Shown one piece after another: positions 1-8,130 of a stretch of 11,267 nucleotides of DNA. Location: assembly GCA_903893335.1 (NCBI GenBank), contig CAITLX010000172.1, forward strand, positions 1-11,267, read 5' to 3'. The position numbers and the translations under genes are program-made. The number at the start of each line of letters is the position of its first letter. The stretch's first letter is position 1. The notes under the pieces are model-generated. The model searched no databases. It had not been told where the DNA came from and saw only the letters and a list, made by a program, of their open reading frames with translations. This stretch comes from an uncultured delta proteobacterium. GTDB taxonomy: Bacteria > Myxococcota_A > Polyangia > Polyangiales > Polyangiaceae.

Positions 1-1024
<1,024 letters not shown>

Positions 1025-1047
1025 GCGTCTACGGAGCGATGACGACC

Positions 1048-2664
1048 ATGCATTTCAACGTTGCCGACCTGTTCGAGAGCCTCGCCGACGCCTTCCCCGA
1101 CCGGCTCGCGCTCGTCTCGGGCAGCGCGCGGCTCACCTTCCGCGCCCTCGAGGAGCGCGCCAACCGCTTCGCGCACGCGCTCGCCGCGCGCGGGGTCGGC
1201 CCCGGCGATCACGTGGGGCTGCACCTCTACAACGGCGCCGAGTTCGTCGAGGCGATGCTCGGCACGTTCAAGGTGCGCGCGGTGCCGATCAACATCAACT
1301 ACCGCTACGTGCAGGAGGAGCTCGCCTACCTCTTCGACAACGCCGACGTCGTCGCCGTCGTGCACCAGCGCGAGCTCGCGCCGCTGCTCGCCGACGTCGC
1401 GCCGCGTCTGCCCAAGCTGCGCACCATCATCGCCGTCGACGACGGCAGCGGCGCCGATCTCGGCCCGACCCGCAGCGAGCCCTACGAGCGCGTGCTCGCC
1501 GACAGCTCCCCCGCGCGCGACTTCGCCGAGCGCTCGGGCGACGACCTCTACATCATCTACACGGGCGGAACGACGGGCATGCCCCGCGGCGTCATGTGGC
1601 GCCACCACGACGTGTTCTTCGCCGGCCTGCAAGGCGGCAACCCGGGCGGCACGCCCATCGAGCGCCCCGAGGACCTCGTGCAGTCGGTCAAGGACCGCGG
1701 CGAGCCCATGACGATGCTCCCCGCGGCCCCGTTCATCCACGGCGCGGCGCAGTGGGGCGCGCTCATCGGCATGTTCACCGGCGGCAAGGTCGTCGTGCAG
1801 CCGGGGCGCAGCTTCGACGCGAAGGTCGCGTGCAAGCTCGTCGAGGACGAGCGCGTGAACACGATGACGCTCGTCGGCGACGCGATGGCGCGCCCGATCG
1901 TCGACGCGCTGCGCGAGCCCGGCGCCTCGTACGACATGTCGTCGCTCGTGGTCATCGCGTCGGCCGGCGCGGTGCTGAGCGACTCGGTGAAGGAGGACCT
2001 GCAGGCCCTGCTGCCCGACACGATGGTGCTCAACAACTTCGGCGCGAGCGAGACGGGCCACCAGGGCTCGGCGTTCCCCGGCGGCGACCCGGCCGAGCGC
2101 GGCAAGCCGCGCTTCTACATGGACGACACGACCACCGTGCTCGGCGACGACGACAAGCCGATCGCGCCCGGCTCGGGCGTCGTCGGCCGGCTCGCGCGGC
2201 GCGGTCGCCTGCCGCTCGGCTACTACAAGGACGAGGCCAAGACGGCCGCGACCTTCCTCGTGCTCGACGGCGAGCGCTGGGTGGTGCCCGGCGACCTCGC
2301 GACGATCGAGAGCGACGGCCAGATCACCGTGTTCGGTCGCGGCGCGGTGTGCATCAACACCGGCGGCGAGAAGGTGTTCCCCGAGGAGGTCGAGGTCGCG
2401 CTCAAGGCGCACCCCGCCGTGCTCGACGCCGTCGTCGTCGGCGTGCCCGACGAGCGCTGGGGTCAGCGCGTCGCCGCGCTCGTGCTGCCGCGCCCCGGCA
2501 CCTCGCCCACCTTCGCGGAGCTCGACGCGCACTGCCGCAAGCACGTCGCCGGCTACAAGGTGCCGCGCCAGATCAAGATCGTGGCCGACCTCGAGCGCCA
2601 CCCGAGCGGCAAGCCCGACTACCGCTGGGCGCGCGACGAGGCGATGCGCCCGGACGCGACGTGA
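1048..2664 (+). CDS. Acyl-CoA synthetase (FadD-type AMP-forming ligase)
   Basis: A 538-residue member of the ANL superfamily, which activates a carboxylic acid with ATP and CoA to acyl-CoA through an acyl-adenylate. Motifs in order are the P-loop YTGGTTGMPRGV (171-182), NNFGASETG (329-337), the ATP-ribose Asp of PGDLATI (D416), the FGRG hinge (R431), INTGGEKVFPEEVE (436-449), and the C-terminal catalytic Lys in PSGKPDYRW (K522). The usual P-loop Lys is Arg180. The pattern is that of the FadD19/FadD17-like branch acting on steroid side-chain or fatty acids; the true substrate is unknown. I chose ATG 1048 because homologues, as I remember them, begin MxFNxADLFE. GGAG at 1033-1036 lies 11 bases before it. 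An in-frame ATG at 1039 is the alternative and adds three residues. The stop TGA overlaps a GTG of the next gene, which suggests coupled translation. The protein is probably cytosolic. Confidence 0.95.
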   Translation: MHFNVADLFESLADAFPDRLALVSGSARLTFRALEERANRFAHALAARGVGPGDHVGLHLYNGAEFVEAMLGTFKVRAVPININYRYVQEELAYLFDNADVVAVVHQRELAPLLADVAPRLPKLRTIIAVDDGSGADLGPTRSEPYERVLADSSPARDFAERSGDDLYIIYTGGTTGMPRGVMWRHHDVFFAGLQGGNPGGTPIERPEDLVQSVKDRGEPMTMLPAAPFIHGAAQWGALIGMFTGGKVVVQPGRSFDAKVACKLVEDERVNTMTLVGDAMARPIVDALREPGASYDMSSLVVIASAGAVLSDSVKEDLQALLPDTMVLNNFGASETGHQGSAFPGGDPAERGKPRFYMDDTTTVLGDDDKPIAPGSGVVGRLARRGRLPLGYYKDEAKTAATFLVLDGERWVVPGDLATIESDGQITVFGRGAVCINTGGEKVFPEEVEVALKAHPAVLDAVVVGVPDERWGQRVAALVLPRPGTSPTFAELDAHCRKHVAGYKVPRQIKIVADLERHPSGKPDYRWARDEAMRPDAT

Positions 2665-2666
2665 CC

Positions 2667-3335
2667 ATGCAGGCGGCGCCCGTCGAGCAGCACTTCTGGG
2701 CCTTCCCCGAGAGCCTGGTGGCGGGCGCGTGGGCCGAGAAGCGCGCGCTCGCCGCCGAGCTTCGCGCGCTGGCCGAGCTCTGCGTCACCACCGACGCGCC
2801 CGAGGGCGCGCTCGCCGAGGCCACGCGGCTCGCGGGCGCCGCGCGCGCGCTGCTCGACGCGCAGCCGCGCCGCACCTTCCTCGAGGCCTACCCGAGCCTC
2901 GCGACGCAGGCCGACCTCGCGCCGTTCGCCGACCGCAACACGCTGGTCGGCCGCTGCAACCCCTTCGCGCCGCCGCTCGTGCTCGTGACCGAGGGGGACC
3001 GCTCGGTCGGTCGCGTCACGTTCGGCCCCGTGTACGAGGGGGCGCCGGGCTGCGTGCACGGCGGGCTGCTCGCCGCGGCGTTCGACCAGGCGTTCGGGCA
3101 CCTGCAGACGCGCCTCGGCGTCACCTCGCTCACCGGCGTGCTGACCGTGCGCTACCGCGCGCCGACCCCGATCCTGGTCGAGGTCCGCTTCGAGGCGTGG
3201 GTCGATCAGGTGTCCGGTCGTCGCCACCAGCTGCGCGCCCGCGCCCAGGTGGGCGAGCGCACGATGGCCGAGGCCGAGGCCATGTTCGTCGAGATCGAGC
3301 CCGCTCGCATGCGGGACGGCCTCGCGTCGAGGTGA
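2667..3335 (+). CDS. PaaI/THEM4-like hotdog-fold acyl-CoA thioesterase
   Basis: A 222-residue protein with an alpha-helical N-terminal extension of roughly 90 residues and a C-terminal hotdog domain (about 93-210). The diagnostic stretch is YEGAPGCVHGGLLAAAFDQ (123-141), with the HGG turn at 131-133 and an acidic residue (D140) on the central helix. The following strand, TGVLTVRYRAPTPI, is the usual PaaI/4HBT pattern. Enzymes of this family hydrolyse acyl-CoA to free acid and CoA. Between a ligase and two dehydrogenases it could release CoA from stalled intermediates. The start could be ATG 2667 or the in-frame GTG 2661, whose GTGA overlaps the stop of the ligase gene. Neither has a strong ribosome site, so the first two residues are uncertain. 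The substrate is not predictable. The fold assignment is firm and the detailed function is inferred. Confidence 0.9.
   Translation: MQAAPVEQHFWAFPESLVAGAWAEKRALAAELRALAELCVTTDAPEGALAEATRLAGAARALLDAQPRRTFLEAYPSLATQADLAPFADRNTLVGRCNPFAPPLVLVTEGDRSVGRVTFGPVYEGAPGCVHGGLLAAAFDQAFGHLQTRLGVTSLTGVLTVRYRAPTPILVEVRFEAWVDQVSGRRHQLRARAQVGERTMAEAEAMFVEIEPARMRDGLASR
3329..3335 (+). promoter_or_regulatory. Strong Shine-Dalgarno sequence overlapping the thioesterase stop
   Basis: GAGGTGA is complementary to the 16S anti-Shine-Dalgarno tail. It ends 5 bases before ATG 3341 and includes the TGA stop of the thioesterase gene. It decides in favour of ATG 3341 over the in-frame GTG at 3332, which lies inside the site itself. 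The arrangement suggests translational coupling of the two genes. Confidence 0.7.
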
Positions 3336-3340
3336 CCCGC

Positions 3341-4516
3341 ATGTACATCGACTACACCGAGAAGGAGCGCGCGCTGCGCGACGAGCTTCGCGCCTACTTC
3401 GATCGCGTCGTGACGCCCGACGTGATCGCGGAGGTCACCGGCTCGGAGGGGGGCGGCCCGCTCTACCAGAAGACGCTGCGGCAGATGGGCAGCGACGGCT
3501 GGCTCGGCATCGGCTGGCCCCAGGCCTGGGGCGGCCAGGAGCGCTCGCCCATCGAGCAGTACCTCTTCTACGACGAGGTGCAGCGCGCCGGCTTCCCCAT
3601 CCCGTTCCTCACGCTCTGCACCGTGGGCCCGACGCTCATGAAGTACGGCACCGACGAGCAGAAGGCGGCGCACCTGCCGGCCATCCTGCGCGGCGAGCGC
3701 CACTTCGCCATCGGCTACTCCGAGCCGCAGGCCGGCACCGATCTCGCCTCGCTCAAGACGCGCGCGGTGCGCGACGGCGACAGCTACGTCGTCAACGGCC
3801 AGAAGGTGTTCACCAGCCTCGCGCAGTACGCCGACTACGTCTGGCTCGCGGTGCGCACCGACCCCGACGCGCCCAAGCACAAGGGCATCAGCATCCTCAT
3901 CGTGGACACGAAGTCGCCCGGCTTCTCCTACACGCCGATCCGCACGCTCGGCGACAACGGCACGACGGCGACCTTCTACGACGACGTGCGCGTGCCCGTC
4001 TCCAGCCTCGTCGGCCGCGAGAACGAGGGCTGGCGCCTCATCACCAACCAGCTCAACCACGAGCGCGTCGCGCTCTCGGCGCCCGGCCCCGCAGCGCGGC
4101 TGGTCGAGGAGGTCACGGCGTGGGCGAAGCAGACGCGGCGCGCCGACGGCTCGCGCGTCATCGATCGCCCGTGGGTGCAGGCGTGCCTCGCCGAGGCCTG
4201 GGCCAAGGTCGAGATCCTGCGCCTGATGACGTGGCGGCAGGCGTCGAACATCGAGCGCGGCGTGCTCGACCCGGCCGAGTCGTCGGTGGTCAAGGTCTAC
4301 GGCACCGAGGGCTTCATCCGCATCTACCAGCTGCTGCTCGAGGTGCTGGGCGAGCCCGGCGCGCTCGCGCGCGGGTCGGCCGGCGCGCGCATGCGCGGCC
4401 AGCTCGAGATGATGTACCGCACCATCCTCGTGCTCACCTTCGGAGGCGGGGTCAACGAGGTGCAGCGCGACATCATCGCCACCGTGGGCCTGTCGTTGCC
4501 GCGCGCCGCGCGCTGA
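3341..4516 (+). CDS. Acyl-CoA dehydrogenase, FadE26/ChsE4-like (putative catalytic alpha subunit)
   Basis: A 391-residue flavoprotein of the acyl-CoA dehydrogenase family, which introduces the alpha,beta double bond into an acyl-CoA. Seen are the FAD/substrate motif YSEPQAGTDLASL (126-138), the middle beta-domain with VNGQKVFTS (151-159), and the C-terminal GGGVNEVQRDIIA (368-380). The MCAD-type catalytic Glu, normally in the YEG of the C-terminal motif, is replaced: the local sequence is TFGGG. A Glu in NHERVAL (E241) occupies the helix-G position used by isovaleryl-CoA and long-chain dehydrogenases and, as I recall, by ChsE4. The enzyme may therefore be active with its base there. The next gene encodes a divergent partner only 14 bases away, the layout of the alpha2beta2 enzymes of mycobacterial cholesterol side-chain oxidation. 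Electrons would go to an electron-transfer flavoprotein encoded elsewhere. Family certain; the ChsE4 relationship is a memory-based resemblance. Confidence 0.94.
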   Translation: MYIDYTEKERALRDELRAYFDRVVTPDVIAEVTGSEGGGPLYQKTLRQMGSDGWLGIGWPQAWGGQERSPIEQYLFYDEVQRAGFPIPFLTLCTVGPTLMKYGTDEQKAAHLPAILRGERHFAIGYSEPQAGTDLASLKTRAVRDGDSYVVNGQKVFTSLAQYADYVWLAVRTDPDAPKHKGISILIVDTKSPGFSYTPIRTLGDNGTTATFYDDVRVPVSSLVGRENEGWRLITNQLNHERVALSAPGPAARLVEEVTAWAKQTRRADGSRVIDRPWVQACLAEAWAKVEILRLMTWRQASNIERGVLDPAESSVVKVYGTEGFIRIYQLLLEVLGEPGALARGSAGARMRGQLEMMYRTILVLTFGGGVNEVQRDIIATVGLSLPRAAR

Positions 4517-4530
4517 GGAGATCGCCGCCG

Positions 4531-5646
4531 ATGGATTTCACCTACGACGAGGCCGAGAGCGCGGTCGCCGAGCTCGCGCGCAAGATCTTCACCGACCGCG
4601 TGACGCCCGACACGCTGCGCGCGTTCGAGCAGAGCGGCGCGACGCACGACGCGAAGCTGTGGGGCGAGCTGGCCGCCGCGGGGCTGGTCGGCACCGCGCT
4701 GCCCGAGGACCAGGGGGGCAGCGGCCACGGGCTGGTCGCGCTGCTCGCGCTGCTGGTCGAGGTCGGCTCCTCGCTCGCGCCGGTGCCGGTGTGGTCCACG
4801 CTCGTCGCCTCGGCGCTGCCCATCGCGCAGTTCGGCAGCCCGTCGCAGCGCGCGCTGCTCGGGCGCGTCGCGCAGGGCGAGGCGTTGACCTCGGCGGCGT
4901 TCGTCGACGAGGCGAGCGACGACCCGTGGGAGCCCGCGACCCGCGCCACGCCCGAGGGCAACGGCTTCCGCGTCTCGGGCGTGAAGACCTGCGTCGCGCT
5001 CGCCGACGAGGCGGCGCGCGTCCTCGTGACGGCGCGCGCGCCGTCGGGGCGCGCGGTGCTCCTGCTCGTCGATCCGCGCGCCGCGGGCGTCCGGCTCGAA
5101 GAGCAGCGCGCGACGACCGGCGAGCGCCTCTCGCGCATGACGCTGACCGACGCCCTGGTGCCCGAGGCCGACGTGCTCGCGGGCGAGGACCGCGGCGACG
5201 CCGCGCTCGCCTGGACGCTCGACCGGGCGCTCGTCGGCCTGTGCGCGCTCGAGCTCGGCGTCGTCGAGCGCGCGCTGCGCATGACGGCGGCCTACGCCAC
5301 CACGCGCCACCAGTTCGACCGCCCGATCGGCACGTTTCAAGCGGTGAGCCAGCGCGCCGGCGACGCGTACATCGACGTCGAGGTCGTGCGCCTCTCGCTC
5401 TGGCACGCCGCCTACCGACTCGCCGCCGGCCTGCCCGCCAGCCGCGAGGTGCTCATCGCGAAGTGGGCCGCCGCCGACGCGGGGCACCGCGTCGTGTACG
5501 CCGCGCAGCACCTGCACGGCGGCATGGGCTTCGATCGAGACTACCCGCTGCATCGCTATTACCTCGCGTCCAAGCACGTGGAGCTCCTGCTCGGCTCGGC
5601 CAGCAGGCAGCTCGCGCGGCTCGGCGCATCGCTCGCGGAGGCCTGA
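4531..5646 (+). CDS. Acyl-CoA dehydrogenase, FadE27/ChsE5-like (putative beta subunit)
   Basis: A 371-residue acyl-CoA dehydrogenase homologue, clearly divergent from the one just upstream. The N-terminal helical domain contains LPEDQGGSGHG (58-67). The C-terminal domain has the FAD-contact motif ATTRHQFDRPIGTFQ (256-270) and HLHGGMGFDRDYPLH (327-341). The YSEPxxGTD motif of the partner has degenerated (AAFVDEASDD, 122-131). Neither usual catalytic Glu is present: the helix-G position reads TLDRALVG (Asp231) and the C-terminal one is absent. This fits a non-catalytic or FAD-completing beta subunit that forms the active site with the upstream protein, as shown for the mycobacterial ChsE heterotetramers. 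ATG 4531 is preceded by GAGGAG (4515-4520, overlapping the upstream stop) with a 10-base spacer. Alternatively it is an independent dehydrogenase with an unusual base. Confidence 0.92.
   Translation: MDFTYDEAESAVAELARKIFTDRVTPDTLRAFEQSGATHDAKLWGELAAAGLVGTALPEDQGGSGHGLVALLALLVEVGSSLAPVPVWSTLVASALPIAQFGSPSQRALLGRVAQGEALTSAAFVDEASDDPWEPATRATPEGNGFRVSGVKTCVALADEAARVLVTARAPSGRAVLLLVDPRAAGVRLEEQRATTGERLSRMTLTDALVPEADVLAGEDRGDAALAWTLDRALVGLCALELGVVERALRMTAAYATTRHQFDRPIGTFQAVSQRAGDAYIDVEVVRLSLWHAAYRLAAGLPASREVLIAKWAAADAGHRVVYAAQHLHGGMGFDRDYPLHRYYLASKHVELLLGSASRQLARLGASLAEA
5637..5641 (+). promoter_or_regulatory. Shine-Dalgarno site fixing the GTG 5648 start
   Basis: GGAGG lies inside the last codons of the dehydrogenase beta-subunit gene, 6 bases before GTG 5648. 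Only one base separates that gene's stop from the GTG, so this site supports the non-ATG start and suggests coupled translation. Confidence 0.65.
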
Positions 5647-5647
5647 C

Positions 5648-6775
5648 GTGCGTACCCGGATCTGTGATCTTCTCGGCATCGAGCTCCCCATCTTCGCCTT
5701 CAGCCACTGCCGCGACGTCGTCGTCGCGGTCAGCAAGGCCGGCGGCTTCGGCGTGCTCGGCGCGCTCGCCTTCTCGGCCGAGCAGCTCGAGCTCGAGCTG
5801 CAGTGGATCGACGCGCACATCGACGGCAAGCCGTACGGCGTCGACGTCGTGATGCCCGCGTCGAGCGCGGCCAAGGGTCAGGGCGAGGTGACCAAGGCCG
5901 ACCTCGAGAAGATGATCCCCCCGGGCCACAAGCAGTTCGTCTCCGACGTGCTCGCCGAGTACGCCGTGCCCGAGCTCCCCGCCGAGGCCGACCGCTTCGA
6001 GACGCTGCTCGGCTGGACGCCCGGAGCGGGCCGCTCGCACGTCGACGTCGCGCTCAAGCACCCCATTCGCCTGCTGGTCAACGCGCTCGGGCCGCCCCCC
6101 GAGGACATCGTGCGCCTCGCCCACGAGCACGGCGTGAAGGTCGCCGCCCTCGTCGGCACCGCCGAGCAGGCCAAGAAGCAGGTCGAGGTCGGCGTCGACA
6201 TCATCGTCGCGCAGGGCGGCGAGGCCGGCGGCCACACCGGCGAGATCGGCACGATGGTGCTCGTGCCCGACGTCGTGGACGCCGTGTCGCCCGTGCCCGT
6301 GCTCGCCGCCGGCGGCATCGGCTCGGGCCGGCAGATGGCCGCCGCGCTCGCGCTCGGGGCCGACGGCGTCTGGACGGGCTCGCTCTGGCTCACCGTGAAG
6401 GAGAGCGACATGGAGCCGCGCATCGTCGAGAAGCTGCTCGCCGCGAAGGCCACCGACACGGTGCGCTCGCGCGCCATGACGGGCAAGCCCGCGCGTCAGC
6501 TGCGCACGGCGTGGACGGACGCGTGGGTCGGCCCCAAGTCGCCCGGCACGCTGCCGATGCCGCTGCAGTTCATGCTGACGGCCGAGGCGCAGCAGCGCAT
6601 CCACCGCTACGCGGGCTCCGAGGGCTCGCGCGCCGACGAGCTGATGGGCTCGGCCGTCGGGCAGATCGTCGGGCGCATGCGCGAGGCGCGCGCCACGCGC
6701 GACGTCATCTACGACATGGCCAGCGAGATGGCCGACACCCTCGTGCGCCTGCGCGAACAGCTCGGCGACGGCTGA
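5648..6775 (+). CDS. Nitronate monooxygenase-family flavoprotein (NPD/2-nitropropane dioxygenase-like)
   Basis: A 375-residue TIM-barrel flavoprotein. Seen are KAGGFGVLGAL (30-40) near the N-terminus, the AQGGEAGGHTGEIGT loop (188-202) with the family's catalytic-type His (H196), and the FMN phosphate-binding stretch AAGGIGSGRQMAAAL (220-234), followed by GADGVWTGS (237-245). The first barrel strand reads PIFAFSHC instead of the PIIQAPM of characterised nitronate monooxygenases. That start, and the length, recall the mycobacterial Rv1533-like branch, whose function I do not know. Being fused into an acyl-CoA operon one base after a dehydrogenase gene argues for a job on a CoA thioester (for example flavin-dependent reduction or isomerisation) rather than nitroalkane oxidation. 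IpdC of steroid catabolism is a precedent for an NPD-family member acting in CoA-ester catabolism. The GTG start is supported by GGAGG at 5637-5641. Confidence 0.9.
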   Translation: MRTRICDLLGIELPIFAFSHCRDVVVAVSKAGGFGVLGALAFSAEQLELELQWIDAHIDGKPYGVDVVMPASSAAKGQGEVTKADLEKMIPPGHKQFVSDVLAEYAVPELPAEADRFETLLGWTPGAGRSHVDVALKHPIRLLVNALGPPPEDIVRLAHEHGVKVAALVGTAEQAKKQVEVGVDIIVAQGGEAGGHTGEIGTMVLVPDVVDAVSPVPVLAAGGIGSGRQMAAALALGADGVWTGSLWLTVKESDMEPRIVEKLLAAKATDTVRSRAMTGKPARQLRTAWTDAWVGPKSPGTLPMPLQFMLTAEAQQRIHRYAGSEGSRADELMGSAVGQIVGRMREARATRDVIYDMASEMADTLVRLREQLGDG

Positions 6776-6805
6776 GGCTTGAGCGGCGGACGCGGTAGGC
6801 GCAAC

Positions 6806-7372
6806 ATGGCCCCCGTGTCCGCCGTCTCCGCTCGTCTCTCGATGTGGCTGCGCGAGCTGCGCTGGCGCCTGCCAGGCATGTCTCTCGCGGCGCTCGCCGT
6901 CACCATCGGCGTGCTGTTCCTCGTCACGACGCTCATGATCGTGCTCGGCTTTCGCTGGCGCATCGAGCGCGACGAGTCGGTGCGCGAGCTCGCGCGGGTG
7001 CGCGAGGTGGCCGGGCTCGACGCCGAGCGCGCCGTGCGCTTCGAGAAGCAGAAGGACGACGCGCTCGCCGAGGCCGCGCGCGCCGACAAGGCCCGCGACG
7101 AGGCCGAGACGAAGCTGCGCGCCGAGGGGGAGCTGCGCCAGGAGGCCGAGAAGCGGCTCGCCGCGCTCTCGCCCCAGGCCGCCGCCGCCGCGGTCGACGC
7201 GTGCCCGGGGGTGTTCGTCGATCAGGTGCTGCGCAGCAGCTCGTCGAAGTCGCGCGGCTGGAAGGTCACCGACGTGAGCCCGGCGACGGGGCGCGTGACG
7301 ATGAAGTCGCTCGACGACGCGCGCACGCAGGTGCTCTCGTGCGCGGGCGCGCACGATCCGAGCATGCGCTGA
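6806..7372 (+). CDS. Single-pass membrane protein with coiled coil, function unknown
   Basis: I do not recognise this 188-residue protein. A short basic N-terminus (WLRELRWRL, 14-22) precedes one hydrophobic segment (about 27-49). A highly charged Glu/Ala/Arg/Lys-rich stretch (about 52-121) with heptad character, likely a coiled coil, comes next. The small C-terminal part (about 125-188) carries two cysteines (C133, C179), which could form a disulphide if it lies outside the membrane. The layout suggests a bitopic protein with a periplasmic or cytoplasmic coiled-coil tail; the positive N-terminus favours N-in. ATG 6806 is preferred (weak AGG 6 bases before); TTG 6779 and ATG 6842 are alternatives. 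It lies 30 bases after the flavoprotein stop on the same strand and could be the last gene of the operon or an independent gene. Its 3' end is duplicated just downstream. Confidence 0.75.
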   Translation: MAPVSAVSARLSMWLRELRWRLPGMSLAALAVTIGVLFLVTTLMIVLGFRWRIERDESVRELARVREVAGLDAERAVRFEKQKDDALAEAARADKARDEAETKLRAEGELRQEAEKRLAALSPQAAAAAVDACPGVFVDQVLRSSSSKSRGWKVTDVSPATGRVTMKSLDDARTQVLSCAGAHDPSMR

Positions 7373-7407
7373 GGGAGGTCGCGCACGACCCGAGCATGCG
7401 CTGAGGG
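7349..7407. repeat. Tandem 27-bp direct repeat duplicating the 3' end of a gene
   Basis: Two copies, 7349-7375 and 7381-7407, match at 26 of 27 bases (T at 7357 against C at 7389), with a 5-base spacer and a 32-base period. The first copy supplies the last codons AHDPSMR and the TGA stop of the membrane-protein gene. The second copy holds the same codons and stop just past it, but in another frame because 32 is not a multiple of three. It looks like a small slippage duplication in the gap between convergent genes. No stem-loop with a T-run is associated with it. Confidence 0.9.
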
Positions 7408-7416
7408 CGCTCGCGG

Positions 7417-8031
7417 TCAGGCGGGCTCGGCGAGGCCGCGCAGCAGCACGCGGCCGGCGCGATCGACGCGCTCGACCATGTCGATCTGGCTGATGATGCC
7501 GGCCGACCAGCCGACGAGCGACGCGAACCAGATCTGCTGGAGCATGTCGGCGACGGTGCTCTCGAGCTCGTTGGGCGGAGCGGCGGCGAGCTCGTCGAGG
7601 CTCAGGCGCCCGACGCCGCGCAGCACGGCGACGATGAGGCCGTTGACCCGCCCCTGGTACGCCGCGACGTTGCCGGCCACCTCGGGCTCGCCCGACGCCA
7701 TGGCGCGCAGCACCGCGCGCGTGAAGTTGGGCTTGCGGCAGAGGCCGCGCGTCACCGTCTGGAAGAACGACCGCAGGCGCTCGGCCGGCAGGTCCCCCTT
7801 GGCGGGGTGCGCCTCCATGCGAAGCTCGAGCGCCGCGGCCTCGCGCTCGAGGGCGGCGCAGAGGATGTCCTCCTTGCTGCGGAACGTCTTGTAGAGCGTG
7901 CCGAGCGCGACGCCCGCCTGCGCGGCGACGTCGCGCTGCCGGACGTTGTCGAAACCCCCCGCCTCGGCCAGCTCGACGGCGACGTCGAGGATGCGGTCAC
8001 GGCGGTCCTTCATCGGGCCGGACGGAACCAT
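7417..8031 (-). CDS. TetR-family transcriptional regulator (KstR-like DNA-binding domain)
   Basis: A 204-residue protein with an N-terminal TetR helix-turn-helix. RDVAAQAGVALGTLYKTFRS (33-52) contains the GTLYxxFxSKExIL signature. The rest (about 65-200) is the all-helical ligand and dimer domain, which in relatives binds an acyl-CoA or similar effector. The HTH with its GTLY and following AALEREA resembles KstR, the repressor of mycobacterial cholesterol genes, as I remember it; this is suggestive only. ATG 8031 is the longest start. ATG 8013 (MKDRRDRILD) is equally plausible because neither has a clear ribosome site. The gene faces the acyl-CoA operon convergently and diverges from the enoyl-CoA hydratase gene. 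Candidate operators lie between the two. Local repression of the hydratase gene, and of itself, released by an acyl-CoA, is the inferred role. Confidence 0.93.
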   Translation of the reverse strand: MVPSGPMKDRRDRILDVAVELAEAGGFDNVRQRDVAAQAGVALGTLYKTFRSKEDILCAALEREAAALELRMEAHPAKGDLPAERLRSFFQTVTRGLCRKPNFTRAVLRAMASGEPEVAGNVAAYQGRVNGLIVAVLRGVGRLSLDELAAAPPNELESTVADMLQQIWFASLVGWSAGIISQIDMVERVDRAGRVLLRGLAEPA

Positions 8032-8049
8032 GTACGGCGCGACAGGTCA

Positions 8050-8064
8050 AGGCGTCGAACGCCT
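8050..8064. promoter_or_regulatory. Inverted repeat, possible autoregulatory operator of the TetR gene
   Basis: AGGCGTCGAACGCCT has perfect 6-base arms around a 3-base centre and lies 18 bases upstream of the ATG at 8031 on the minus strand. Its position suits an operator or a 5' leader hairpin for the regulator gene. In DNA this GC-rich, short inverted repeats arise by chance, so the call is weak. Confidence 0.3.
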
Positions 8065-8130
8065 CGCGGCCCCTTGTTTCCCAGTAGTTTCACGCGCGCG
8101 GCGAGGCCGCGCTCGACGCGCGCGAACCCC

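Noticed and set aside
5453..7354. Long open frame on the minus strand (633 codons) across the flavoprotein and membrane-protein genes
   Set aside because: It spans several plus-strand genes, has low-complexity composition and no family motif. It is an artefact of scarce stop codons.
6844..7404. Alternative frame over the membrane-protein gene ending in the second repeat copy
   Set aside because: Its sequence is Arg/Ala-rich and lacks the hydrophobic segment and heptads. It shares only the repeated C-terminal heptapeptide with the real gene.
7391..7413. Possible terminator hairpin between the convergent genes (CGAGC ... GCTCG)
   Set aside because: The stem is only 5 bp with a 13-base loop and there is no T-run on either strand, so it cannot be supported as an intrinsic terminator.
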